From CAYWVR01 sp964461715 (GTDB lineage: Bacteria > Planctomycetota > Phycisphaerae > FEN-1346): a stretch of 13,402 nucleotides of DNA. The notes below the pieces were generated by a model. That model was given only the letters and a program-made list of their open reading frames with translations, did no database searches and had not been told where the DNA came from. Made by a program: the position numbers and the translations under genes. Every line of letters begins with the position of its first letter. The first letter of the stretch is position 1. Shown here in pieces: positions 1-6,709 of the stretch. The DNA is taken from positions 1 through 13,402 of the forward strand of contig CAYWVR010000053.1 of the NCBI GenBank assembly GCA_964461715.1, in the 5' to 3' direction.

Positions 1-57
1 AAGTGGCAGGGCGAGGCCCCGCACTGGATGCCGCCCGAGGCGTGCGACCTCGTGTGA
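1..57 (+). CDS. 3' end of an unidentified gene (partial)
   Basis: The first 19 codons read openly from base 1 and stop at TGA (55-57), giving an 18-residue C-terminus that ends ACDLV. Codon use is GC-rich at third positions, like the other genes here. The frame is inferred only from this short open stretch and its position just before a tRNA promoter, so the family cannot be named. Confidence 0.4.
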   Translation, partial: KWQGEAPHWMPPEACDLV

Positions 58-70
58 CAGGCCGCGCGCC

Positions 71-99
71 TTGACGTCTCGCGTCGGCGGCGGTATCGT
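71..99 (+). promoter_or_regulatory. sigma70-type promoter of the tRNA-Arg gene
   Basis: TTGACG (71-76, 5 of 6 consensus bases) is followed after exactly 17 bases by TATCGT (94-99, 4 of 6). Transcription would start near 106, about 17 bases before the mature tRNA 5' end. It lies just after the stop of the preceding gene, so the tRNA probably has its own transcript. Confidence 0.65.
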
Positions 100-122
100 G
101 CCCTTGGCCGCTCACCGCGCCT

Positions 123-199
<77 letters not shown>

Positions 200-338
200 T
201 CCGCCTGATCGGATCTTGCCGCGCGGGGGCGCGTCTCTCCGCAGATGCGTATCGTTCGGGCCCCCGTTGTGGCCTGAAGCCCATGTCCCCGCGGCGTCGC
301 TCCGGATTTTTTTTCGGGCCCGAGACCCTTCCCCGGGG

Positions 339-347
339 TGGTATAGT
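339..347 (+). promoter_or_regulatory. possible extended -10 promoter for the DUF11 lipoprotein gene
   Basis: TGG directly precedes TATAGT (342-347), matching the extended -10 form TGnTATAAT at 4 or 5 key positions. There is no recognisable -35 hexamer at 16-18 bases. The start would be near 354, leaving a leader of about 128 bases that carries several inverted repeats. The rest of 200-338 shows only a run of eight T (307-314) next to the palindrome TCGGGCCCGA, and no gene. Confidence 0.35.
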
Positions 348-360
348 GGAACGGCCAGAA

Positions 361-430
361 ATCAAGTCCGTGCACGGGCCGCAGTATCCACCGGCGTCGG
401 GGGGCTTGATCCGGTGGAGGAAGCCGGCTT
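361..430 (+). promoter_or_regulatory. structured 5' leader with competing inverted repeats
   Basis: Several exact complementary pairs lie between the putative promoter and the lipoprotein gene. ATCAAG (361-366) pairs with CTTGAT (405-410). TCCACCGG (387-394) pairs with CCGGTGGA (411-418), an 8-bp stem with a 16-base loop. CCGTGCACGG (368-377) and AAGCCGGCTT (421-430) are self-complementary. The first two stems interlock, so they are more likely alternatives than partners. It matches no riboswitch class I recognise, and chance pairing in GC-rich DNA is possible. Confidence 0.3.
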
Positions 431-481
431 TGACGTGACAGCCGAGGATGCGGCCGCGTGCCCATGGGAAAGGAGATGCGG

Positions 482-2758
482 ATGAAGCGCCGAATGTCTT
501 GGAAATCCGTGGTTCTTGTCTTGGCCGGGGTCGCGGTGGCCGCGGTCGGCGGCTGCGCCTCCTACGAGACGCACTGCCCGATGCGCACCGGCGGGCACAT
601 CGCTCGCGAGCACGGCAAGCCGACGTGCGGGTACTATGAGAACTGGGACGACAAGGCCGCCACCCTCGAGGTCGCCCCCGCCGAGGACACCAACCCGGTG
701 CGTACCCAGCACGTCCTCGTGGCCACCGTCAAGGACGCGGCCGGGAACCCGCTCCCCTCGCGGCGCGTCGAGTGGCTCCTGACGGAAGGCAGCGTCGGCG
801 CCATCGTCGAGGTCGACGAGAGCGGCTGGTACGACACGCGCGGCTACAAGGTGGACAACAAGTACGCCGTCAGCCACACCAATCGCGATGCGCACGTGTT
901 GACGCGCGGCAACGAGGACCCGGACGACGACATTCACCTCGACCCGGGCCAGACGTGGTGCGTGATCACGTCGGCGGTCGAGGGCGACACGCACGTCGTT
1001 GCCTATGCCCCGGCGATCTACGACTGGGACAAGCACAAGGTCTTCGCCGTCAAGCACTGGCAGGACGCCGCCTGGGTCTGGCCGCCCGACGCCACCAACC
1101 CGATCGGCACCTCGCACGATCTCGTCGTCAAGGTCATGAAGCACTCCGATCAGACGCCGCTTGCAGACATGGTCGTGAACTTCGAGATCACCGACGGCCC
1201 CGACGCCGTCCTCGTCCCGGGCAACAAGAAGACCGCCTCCGCCAAGACCGACGCCAAGGGCATGGCCAAGGTCACGCTGAAGCAGGCCAAGCCCGTCGAG
1301 GGGGCGAACGTCGTCGCCATGGAGATCATCCGCCCCGAGGACAAGGCCTACGGCCGTCCGGCTATGAAACTGGCCTCCGGGACGATGATCAAGACGTGGG
1401 TCGGCCCGAAAATCGCCATTGAGAAGACCGGACCCGCCCGGGCGATGGTCGGCGAGACCATCAAGTACCGGATCGTGGTCCGCAATCCGGGCCAGGCGCC
1501 CTCTACGAACGTCGTCGTGACCGACACGATCCCCGATCATCTCGCCTACGAGGCGTCCGACCCGAAGGGTGCCGTCCAGGGCCAGACCGTGACGTGGAAG
1601 CTCGGAACGATGGCGCCCGGCGCCGCGTCCACGCTGCACCTCCACGTCAAGGCCGGTCGCACCGGGACGTTTGAGAACTGCGCCGACGTGACGGCCGACC
1701 ACGGCCTCAAGGGCCGGTCCTGCGCGACGACGGTCATCACGGCGCCGAAGCTGACGCTCGAGAAGAGCGGCCCGGCCGAGGTCCTCGACTGCGAGCCCAT
1801 CACCTATACCGTCGTGGTCCGCAACACCGGCGACGGCCCGGCCACCGGCGTCAAGATCGTCGATCAACTGCCGGACGGCCTCCAGACGACCGACGGCAAC
1901 GGGGCCATCCAGGTCAACGTGGGCGAGCTCGGTCCCGGCCAAGCCAAGAAGGCCACCTACAAGGTCCGCGCGACGGCGCCCGGCACCTACACGAATACGG
2001 CCGTGGCCACCGGTGACGGGGGCCTGAAGGCAGAGGCGTCCAGCAAGGTCTCCGTCCGCCGCGTCGCTCTCGTCATTGTCAAGAAGGGCCCCGCCAAGCG
2101 CTACATCAACACCGCGGCCACGTACGAGATCACCGTGACCAACAAGGGCGACGGGACCGCGCGGAACCTCAGGCTCGTCGACGATCTGCCCGCCGGCCTC
2201 GAATTCCAGCGGGCCTCCGACGGAGGCAACCTGGAGGGCCGCCGCCTCACCTGGGACCTCGGGACACTGGTGCCGAACGCGTCCAAGACCGTTTCGGTCG
2301 ACGTGGTCGTCCGCTCCATGGGCACCCTGCGCAATACCGTCACGGCCACGGCCGTCTGCTCGAAGGCCACCGCCGATACGACGACCGAGGTCTCCGGCAT
2401 CGCGGCCATCCTTCTGGAGGTCGTGGACCTGGAAGACCCGATCGAGATCGGTGCCAACGAGACCTACGTCATCACCGTGACGAACCAGGGCTCGGCCGTC
2501 GGCACCGACATCACGATCACCTGCACGTTGCCGGCGGAGGCGGACTACGTCTCGAGCAAGGGCCCGACGCAGGCCCGGATTCAGGGCAAGAAGGTGAACT
2601 TCGCGCCGCTGGCGGAGTTGGCCCCCAAGGCCAAGGCCGTCTATCACGTCGTCGTCAAGGGCAACAAGGCGGGCGACGTGCGCTTCGCCGTAGATCTGAA
2701 CAGCGACCAGATGACCGGTCCGGCGTCCGAGACCGAGAGCACCCACATCTACGAGTAG
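482..2758 (+). CDS. lipoprotein with four DUF11 repeats (OmcB-like architecture)
   Basis: This is a predicted 758-residue lipoprotein, probably structural or adhesive in the cell envelope. The start is ATG 482 because AGGAG (471-475) lies 6 bases upstream and it gives a clean signal peptide (MKRRMSWK, then a hydrophobic stretch) ending in lipobox VGGC with Cys25. GTG 458, ATG 464 and ATG 476 are poorer starts. Residues about 40-300 look like two Ig-like units (HVLVATVKDAAGNPLPS and LVVKVMKHSDQTPLADMVV). Four DUF11-type repeats of 105-120 residues follow, starting near residues 309, 422, 528 and 642, each with the pattern GxxxTYxIxVxNxGxxxAxxVxxxDxLPxGL. Including Cys25 there are nine cysteines, so eight could form disulfides in the periplasm. 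DUF11 repeats are known from bacterial surface proteins and resemble those of chlamydial OmcB. The fold call is firm; the exact role is not known. Confidence 0.85.
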   Translation: MKRRMSWKSVVLVLAGVAVAAVGGCASYETHCPMRTGGHIAREHGKPTCGYYENWDDKAATLEVAPAEDTNPVRTQHVLVATVKDAAGNPLPSRRVEWLLTEGSVGAIVEVDESGWYDTRGYKVDNKYAVSHTNRDAHVLTRGNEDPDDDIHLDPGQTWCVITSAVEGDTHVVAYAPAIYDWDKHKVFAVKHWQDAAWVWPPDATNPIGTSHDLVVKVMKHSDQTPLADMVVNFEITDGPDAVLVPGNKKTASAKTDAKGMAKVTLKQAKPVEGANVVAMEIIRPEDKAYGRPAMKLASGTMIKTWVGPKIAIEKTGPARAMVGETIKYRIVVRNPGQAPSTNVVVTDTIPDHLAYEASDPKGAVQGQTVTWKLGTMAPGAASTLHLHVKAGRTGTFENCADVTADHGLKGRSCATTVITAPKLTLEKSGPAEVLDCEPITYTVVVRNTGDGPATGVKIVDQLPDGLQTTDGNGAIQVNVGELGPGQAKKATYKVRATAPGTYTNTAVATGDGGLKAEASSKVSVRRVALVIVKKGPAKRYINTAATYEITVTNKGDGTARNLRLVDDLPAGLEFQRASDGGNLEGRRLTWDLGTLVPNASKTVSVDVVVRSMGTLRNTVTATAVCSKATADTTTEVSGIAAILLEVVDLEDPIEIGANETYVITVTNQGSAVGTDITITCTLPAEADYVSSKGPTQARIQGKKVNFAPLAELAPKAKAVYHVVVKGNKAGDVRFAVDLNSDQMTGPASETESTHIYE

Positions 2759-2779
2759 CCGGAACGGACGGATTTGCGA

Positions 2780-2811
2780 GGGGGCCTGCGGCCGGAAGGT
2801 CGCGGGCCCCC
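2780..2811. terminator. GC-rich hairpin between convergent genes, candidate bidirectional terminator
   Basis: GGGGGCCTGCG (2780-2790) pairs over 11 bp with CGCGGGCCCCC (2801-2811), with one G-U pair and a 10-base loop. It sits 22 bases after the DUF11 gene stop and 30 bases past the stop of the LRR gene on the other strand. No U-tract follows in either direction, so it is not a textbook intrinsic terminator. It may still act as an end-stabilising or Rho-assisted structure. Confidence 0.5.
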
Positions 2812-2841
2812 GGGCTTGCGCGGACGAACCGGAACGCCTAA

Positions 2842-3570
2842 TCAATCGCTCCGCGCCGTGGTCGCGTTCCGCCGCGAGGACGGCGTGCCCGTGAGGTGAA
2901 GCGTTCTGAGGTCCGGCAGGTTTGCCAGCGGCGAAAGATCCGACACCCGCGTGTGCCGCAAGCTGAGCGTCCGAAGCTTCGTCAGGTCCGCCAACGGCCC
3001 GAGGTCCGAGACCGGCGTTCCGTCGATCCAGAGGTACCAGAGGTCGCTCATCCCGCCGAGAGGCCCGAGGTCCGAGACGGCCGTCCGTTCCAGCGAGAGC
3101 GACCTCAGGTGCACCAAGCCCCGCAACGGCTCCAGGCTTCGCACCTTCGTGTCCGTCAGGAAGAGCTTCGTCAGGCCTGTCAGGTGCGCCAGCGGCCGGA
3201 CGTCGGCGACGCGGGTCCCTTCGAGGTTGAGCCACCACAGGTTCCGAAGTTCGACCAACGGACCGACGTCCGCGACGGGCGTGAAGCGGAGATCGAGAAC
3301 GCGGAGGTTCGTCATCGGCCGAAGCGCCGAGAGGTCGCGGACGTCGCGCCCGACGAGGGAGAGCTCGGTGATGGTGGCGAAGTCCGCGTCCCAGATGCGA
3401 TCGGGGGACGTCCCGAGCGCCTCGGCGACGGCCGCCCGCACGAGCGCCGCGTCGGATCGGCTCTCGGGCCGTGCCTCTGGGCCCTGAGCCGCGCAGCCGG
3501 CCAGAACGAGCGCCCACGCCGCAAGCCCGCACGCCCAGCGCCCGGGCCACCTCTCCGCCGCGGGCCTCAC
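2842..3570 (-). CDS. leucine-rich-repeat lipoprotein
   Basis: This is a 242-residue predicted lipoprotein with a probable protein-binding role at the envelope. The start is GTG 3570, overlapping the TGA of the upstream gene by 4 bases (GTGA), which suggests translational coupling since no clear Shine-Dalgarno is present. A signal peptide rich in A, L and W ends at lipobox LAGC with Cys26. Residues about 40-66 resemble the helical cap of internalin-type LRR proteins (LVRAAVAEALG). Seven regular 22-residue repeats follow from about residue 67, with pattern LxxLxLxxTxVxDLxPLxxLxx, and a degraded eighth ends at the C-terminus. A longer reading of this frame back to 4149 overlaps the upstream gene and lacks its own start signals, so I reject it. 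It is the third gene of the lacI-type operon. Confidence 0.85.
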   Translation of the reverse strand: MRPAAERWPGRWACGLAAWALVLAGCAAQGPEARPESRSDAALVRAAVAEALGTSPDRIWDADFATITELSLVGRDVRDLSALRPMTNLRVLDLRFTPVADVGPLVELRNLWWLNLEGTRVADVRPLAHLTGLTKLFLTDTKVRSLEPLRGLVHLRSLSLERTAVSDLGPLGGMSDLWYLWIDGTPVSDLGPLADLTKLRTLSLRHTRVSDLSPLANLPDLRTLHLTGTPSSRRNATTARSD

Positions 3571-4589
3571 GGGAGGACGGTGGGGCAAGGGACCGCGCCG
3601 GACGCGTCCGGTCGGGCTTCGCCGAACGTGTACGTCGTCGTCCAGCGGACCGCCTCTCCGGGCGGCACGTCCAGCTCGACGAACGGCTCCGGGCAGATCG
3701 CGGTCGGCTCGGCATAGAAGGCGTATTTCGCCAGGGGCCGGTCTGTCCGCAGCGCGAGCGACGCCCCCGTCTTCGTGCACACGACGGTGGCGGCGTTGTC
3801 GGCGGCCGTGGGCCCGAAACCTTCGAGCGTGGCCCAGGCCTTCGGGCCCGGCATCAGGGCCCGTCCCTCGACGCGCAGCGTGCCTGTCATCTTCGCGACG
3901 GTCGGCCCGAAGGGCAGCAGGACGCGATAGTCCGGCCCGACCGGCACGTCGTCGATGCGGATGAAGTTGTGGCTGTAGTGGTCGGTGGCGATCCGCTTCG
4001 TGCCCGTGTTCGTCAGGGCGTAGGCGACGACGAATCCCCCGCCGCCCTCGAGAATCTCGACCCGTTTCGCCAGCCGCCATCCCCAGCCTCGCTCGCCCTT
4101 CATCTCCTGGACCGAGAGGATGTGGGTCGGCCCTCGGGTCACCGTCCACGGGGCGGGCTTGAGAATCCGGTACCGCTTGGCGAACCCGTAGGGCTCCCGC
4201 TCGCCCTCGGCGTCCAGCTTCGGCTCGGGCTTCTCGAGGGCTCCGACGCCGATCTTATAGAACGGTTCGCCGGTCTTCGCCCCCTCGTACCCGAGGGGCG
4301 ACGCCATGCCGAACTCGCCGGCCGTCCCGATGCCGTGATCCAGCGCCTCGGGCTTGTGCGGCGTCTTCCAGGGACCGAAGAACGTGTGCCCGTTCCACGC
4401 GGCTCGGGCCACCATTCCCGACCAGTCGAAGCGCGGCCCGCGGTAGTAGCCCGTCTCGGGGTCCGGCAGGTAGACATCCAGGACTGCGCCGTCCCGCTCC
4501 AGGCGGACCTTCGGGTACGTCGCCTTCGTCTCGGGCGGGGCCGGCGACGCGGCGGCCAGCAGGGCCCCCAGGATCACGAGTCCAGGCAT
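3567..4589 (-). CDS. exported protein, possibly galactose-mutarotase-like fold
   Basis: This is a 340-residue protein with a short hydrophobic N-terminus (LVILGALLAAASPA) suggesting export. The start is taken as ATG 4589, 6 bases after AGGAG (4600-4596). ATG 4595 is in frame and would add an Arg to the signal peptide, but would abut the Shine-Dalgarno. The body is beta-rich with many aromatics. GYYRGPRFDWSGMV near the N-terminus and DHYSHNFIRIDD near the middle recall carbohydrate-binding aldose-epimerase-like proteins, but I cannot point to a catalytic His/Glu pair with confidence. It lies 36 bases downstream of a LacI-type regulator, which fits a sugar-linked role. It overlaps the following LRR gene by 4 bases. 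That it is a real gene is firm; the fold assignment is tentative. Confidence 0.75.
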   Translation of the reverse strand: MPGLVILGALLAAASPAPPETKATYPKVRLERDGAVLDVYLPDPETGYYRGPRFDWSGMVARAAWNGHTFFGPWKTPHKPEALDHGIGTAGEFGMASPLGYEGAKTGEPFYKIGVGALEKPEPKLDAEGEREPYGFAKRYRILKPAPWTVTRGPTHILSVQEMKGERGWGWRLAKRVEILEGGGGFVVAYALTNTGTKRIATDHYSHNFIRIDDVPVGPDYRVLLPFGPTVAKMTGTLRVEGRALMPGPKAWATLEGFGPTAADNAATVVCTKTGASLALRTDRPLAKYAFYAEPTAICPEPFVELDVPPGEAVRWTTTYTFGEARPDASGAVPCPTVLP

Positions 4590-4625
4590 CCGCATCTCCT
4601 TCTTTGACGAGGCGCCCGCGGCCCT

Positions 4626-5648
4626 CTACGGCGGGGGGGCGGTGGTCGTGCCCGGCGCGAAGCTGAGCGGCACGACCTCGGTTGGCACGTGGCGCGACGG
4701 ATCTTCGATCCGTTCCATGAGTCGTTCGACCGCCAACCGCCCCAGGTGCCGGTGTGGCAGGACCATCGTGGCCACCGCCAGTCCCGGCGTTCGGATCGGA
4801 AAATCGCCGATGCCGACGACCGACAGGGCCTCCGGCACGATCAGCCCGAGCCCGGCCGCCGCCACGATCACCGGGCACACGACCGATTCCCCGTTACATA
4901 CGACGGCCGTCGGGCGATCCGGTTCGTTCAGGAGCAGCATCGAATGCAGCTCGCGCGTAGTGCTCGGCACGTGCCCCCGCCGGCCCCGGACGACGCGCGG
5001 CTCGAACCCCGCGTCGCGCATGGCCGAGGCATAGCCCGCCTGTCGATCGACCGCACTGTAGTGGCCCGCTTCGAGGCTCTCGCACCCATAGGAGTAGCAC
5101 GCGTAGGCGATGTCCGTGTGGCCGAGGTCCAGCAGGTGCTGGGTGGCGCGGCGGGCAGCGTCGTGATCGTCGGGCCGGACGGCGTCCTCGTCGAACCGGG
5201 TGTTGATCCAGATGGCGGGCAGGTCGCACGCGGCCACGGCCTCGCGCAGGCCTTCGGGCAGGGCGTAGTGATAGTTGAGGATCAGCCCGTCGGCGTCGGT
5301 TCCCGCCCGCGCCTGTCGCAGCGCCTCCGCCGGCGGGACGCCCGCCGCCAGCCGTGCCAACACCAGCCGCAGACGCTCGACGCCCACCGCGTCCTGGAGA
5401 CCGTGCAGAAACCCGGCGGGCAGGCGCCCGAACTGCTCTTCGGGCGCCGTCACCAAGAGCACCGTGCCGCACGGTTCCCGACTGTCGGCCGAAGCGGCGT
5501 CGGGGCGATAGCTGAGACGGCGGGCCGTGTCGAGGATGCGGTGGCAGACCCCCGGGGGACATCGGTCGCCCTTGCCACCCAGCACCCGGGAGGCCAGAAT
5601 CGGCCGCACGGCGGCTTCGTCCGCAACGCGGCGGATGGTCACGTCCAC
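4626..5648 (-). CDS. LacI-family transcriptional regulator with degenerate DNA-binding region
   Basis: A 340-residue protein, the usual LacI-family length. The start is GTG 5648 (reads MDVTIRRVADEA), with AAGGGGG 11 bases upstream. GTG 5681 and GTG 5642 are alternatives. A reading back to ATG 6053 runs through non-coding-like sequence beyond the promoter and is rejected. Residues 4-47 are the helix-turn-helix, but the usual GVSxxTVSRVLN is AVRPILASRVLG. The hinge after YRP reads DAASADSRE, so the conserved Arg and the Leu equivalent to LacI Leu56 are absent. The sugar-binding core is well kept: DGLIL, HLLDLGHTDIAYA, RQAGYASAM, PTAVVCNGE and SVVGIGDFPIRTPGLA. It probably senses a sugar and controls its own operon, though its DNA contacts may be unusual. 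Confidence 0.88.
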   Translation of the reverse strand: MDVTIRRVADEAAVRPILASRVLGGKGDRCPPGVCHRILDTARRLSYRPDAASADSREPCGTVLLVTAPEEQFGRLPAGFLHGLQDAVGVERLRLVLARLAAGVPPAEALRQARAGTDADGLILNYHYALPEGLREAVAACDLPAIWINTRFDEDAVRPDDHDAARRATQHLLDLGHTDIAYACYSYGCESLEAGHYSAVDRQAGYASAMRDAGFEPRVVRGRRGHVPSTTRELHSMLLLNEPDRPTAVVCNGESVVCPVIVAAAGLGLIVPEALSVVGIGDFPIRTPGLAVATMVLPHRHLGRLAVERLMERIEDPSRHVPTEVVPLSFAPGTTTAPPP

Positions 5649-5701
5649 GGTCGGGCAGTCCCCCTTGTTCGTGCGGCACACTTGCGCGCCGCCGCCCCGA
5701 C

Positions 5702-5731
5702 ACCTTAGCCCCCCGTCATGGCCCTTGTCAA
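5702..5731 (-). promoter_or_regulatory. sigma70-type promoter of the lacI-type operon
   Basis: On the minus strand a perfect TTGACA (5731-5726) is followed after 18 bases by TAAGGT (5707-5702), which fits TAnnnT. Transcription would begin near 5695, about 47 bases before GTG 5648. This supports the short LacI start over the upstream ATG. No clear even-centred LacI operator palindrome overlaps it. Confidence 0.5.
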
Positions 5732-5787
5732 TCGACCGCCGTGGGCGAGCGCCGCGACCGTCCCACCAAAAGGATAGGCGACAGCAC

Positions 5788-5835
5788 GAGCGGGGGGACA
5801 CTCGGCTGCCGCCTGGTTTGCCGGGAGACACTCCC
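5788..5835. repeat. G-run dyads, REP-like remnant
   Basis: GAGCGGGGGGACAC (5788-5801) is followed by the perfect dyad GGGAG-ACA-CTCCC (5823-5835). The 11-mer GCGGGGGGACA (5790-5800) recurs in inverted orientation at 8151-8161, and TCCCCCCGCTC recurs at 8081-8091. GGGAGACAC also resembles GGGGAGACACC at 8169-8179. Short repeats of this kind resemble dispersed REP or MITE sequences, but composition bias could produce part of the match. Confidence 0.35.
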
Positions 5836-5934
5836 AGCACCTTGAATGTTAGGATTTTGCGAAGACCTTGGCAAGACAATTCCGGCCGATTTCTTGGCCG
5901 AAAAGCCGGCCTTCTCGCGCCGATGCGCGCCGGA

Positions 5935-6057
5935 TCAATGGGAACAACCTCTTGCTTTCCCGTCGTCGCGACGGTAGGATGCATGCGGGTGGGGGACCCC
6001 AAATCTCGCCGTCGCCGGCGCGAGCGCACCTTGAGACGCGTGCATGGCCTCATTCAT
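5935..6057 (-). CDS. possible 40-residue small ORF
   Basis: ATG 6057 is preceded after 5 bases by the strong Shine-Dalgarno AAAAGGAG (6070-6063). The frame runs 40 codons to TGA (5937-5935). The product begins MNEAMHASQ and has no recognised motif, signal or membrane segment. Codon use is not like neighbouring genes. The strong ribosome site is the only support; it may be a leader peptide, a gene remnant or chance. Confidence 0.2.
   Translation of the reverse strand: MNEAMHASQGALAPATARFGVPHPHASYRRDDGKARGCSH
5952..5980 (+). promoter_or_regulatory. possible promoter with a dyad in the spacer
   Basis: TTGCTT (5952-5957), a 17-base spacer and TAGGAT (5975-5980) form a weak sigma70-like promoter. 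Most of the spacer is the perfect dyad CCGTCG-TCG-CGACGG (5960-5974), a natural position for a repressor operator. The nearest + gene begins at 6329, leaving about 340 bases with no other gene. That stretch holds only GC-rich inverted repeats such as GTCCGC/GCGGAC and GCCGCC/GGCGGC. Confidence 0.25.
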
Positions 6058-6328
6058 GTCATCTCCTTTTCTCCCTCTTGAGGTGGCGCGGTAGCACCGG
6101 CCGAGGCTGAGACGGACCGTCGCCTTGCGCGGCGCGGCCGGTCCGCACCACCGCGGACGCGGGGGGAAGGTTCTGCGCCGACGTTACCCGGACGCGGCAG
6201 TTGTGCGCGCCTCGGGGCGAGGCACCGCTCGGCTGTCCGAGAGGGGCGGTTCGACGTACGCCGCCTGCGCGGGACGTGCGGCGGCCGAAGAAAGGCCGCG
6301 GACCGGCGAAGGGAAAGGGAGACGGCGC

Positions 6329-6709
6329 GTGATCCCAGGTCTCGAGATCGTCAAAGCGCATCAGCAACAGCGACTGGCCGAGCAGCCTACCCTCGTCCGA
6401 ATCCAGGGGTGGACCGACCCCGACAGCATGCCGGAGGTGATCGGCGACCGCGTCCACGGCTACGTCGGCTGTCTCTACATCCGCGACCTGTGCCCGTGGC
6501 CGATCGTCGGGCCGTTCGCGCGGAAGGAGGAGGCCATCGCCGCCCTCCGCCGAAGCGTGCGGGACCTCTATCGCCGCCGCGCCGCCGGGCCCGCCGCCGC
6601 CGAGGACGAGCGACGCGAGGAGGCCGGCCTCCCGGCCGCGGGCGACAACAGCGACAGCGACGACGACCCCGACCGAAAACGAAGGCGCAGACGCGGACGC
6701 TCTACCTGA
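6329..6709 (+). CDS. small hypothetical protein with Arg-rich tail
   Basis: A 126-residue protein of no family I recognise. The start is GTG 6329, with GGGAG (6317-6321) 7 bases upstream; a longer reading from 6125 lacks coding-like sequence. Residues about 1-85 look globular (LVRIQGWTDPD, VIGDRVHGYVGCLYIRDL, then a helix KEEAIAALRRSVRDLYRRR). The tail turns acidic (DNSDSDDDPD) and then ends in a run of arginines (RKRRRRRGRST), a composition often linked to nucleic-acid binding. Third codon positions are strongly G/C, supporting a real gene. Its last 8 bases overlap the 3' end of the convergent HEAT-repeat gene. An opposing ORF covering the same DNA is a shadow. Confidence 0.65.
   Translation: MIPGLEIVKAHQQQRLAEQPTLVRIQGWTDPDSMPEVIGDRVHGYVGCLYIRDLCPWPIVGPFARKEEAIAALRRSVRDLYRRRAAGPAAAEDERREEAGLPAAGDNSDSDDDPDRKRRRRRGRST

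Noticed and set aside
307..324. T-run at 307-314 as an intrinsic terminator
   Set aside because: No stable hairpin lies directly before the T-run; the palindrome TCGGGCCCGA lies after it on the + strand.
1403..2758. DUF11 repeats as possible DNA tandem repeats
   Set aside because: The repeats are similar only at protein level; the DNA copies have diverged and are not a recent tandem array.
362..3715. Very long minus-strand ORF of 1117 codons
   Set aside because: It runs antisense through the DUF11 gene and out of frame through the LRR gene; its translation is Arg/Gly/Asp/Val-rich low complexity, a product of GC-rich third positions.
2842..4149. 435-codon reading of the LRR gene
   Set aside because: The first 193 codons overlap the upstream gene in another frame; the signal peptide and lipobox begin only at GTG 3570.
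4626..6053. 475-codon reading of the LacI-type gene
   Set aside because: The extra 135 codons have no family match, atypical codon use, and lie upstream of a TTGACA promoter that fits the shorter form.
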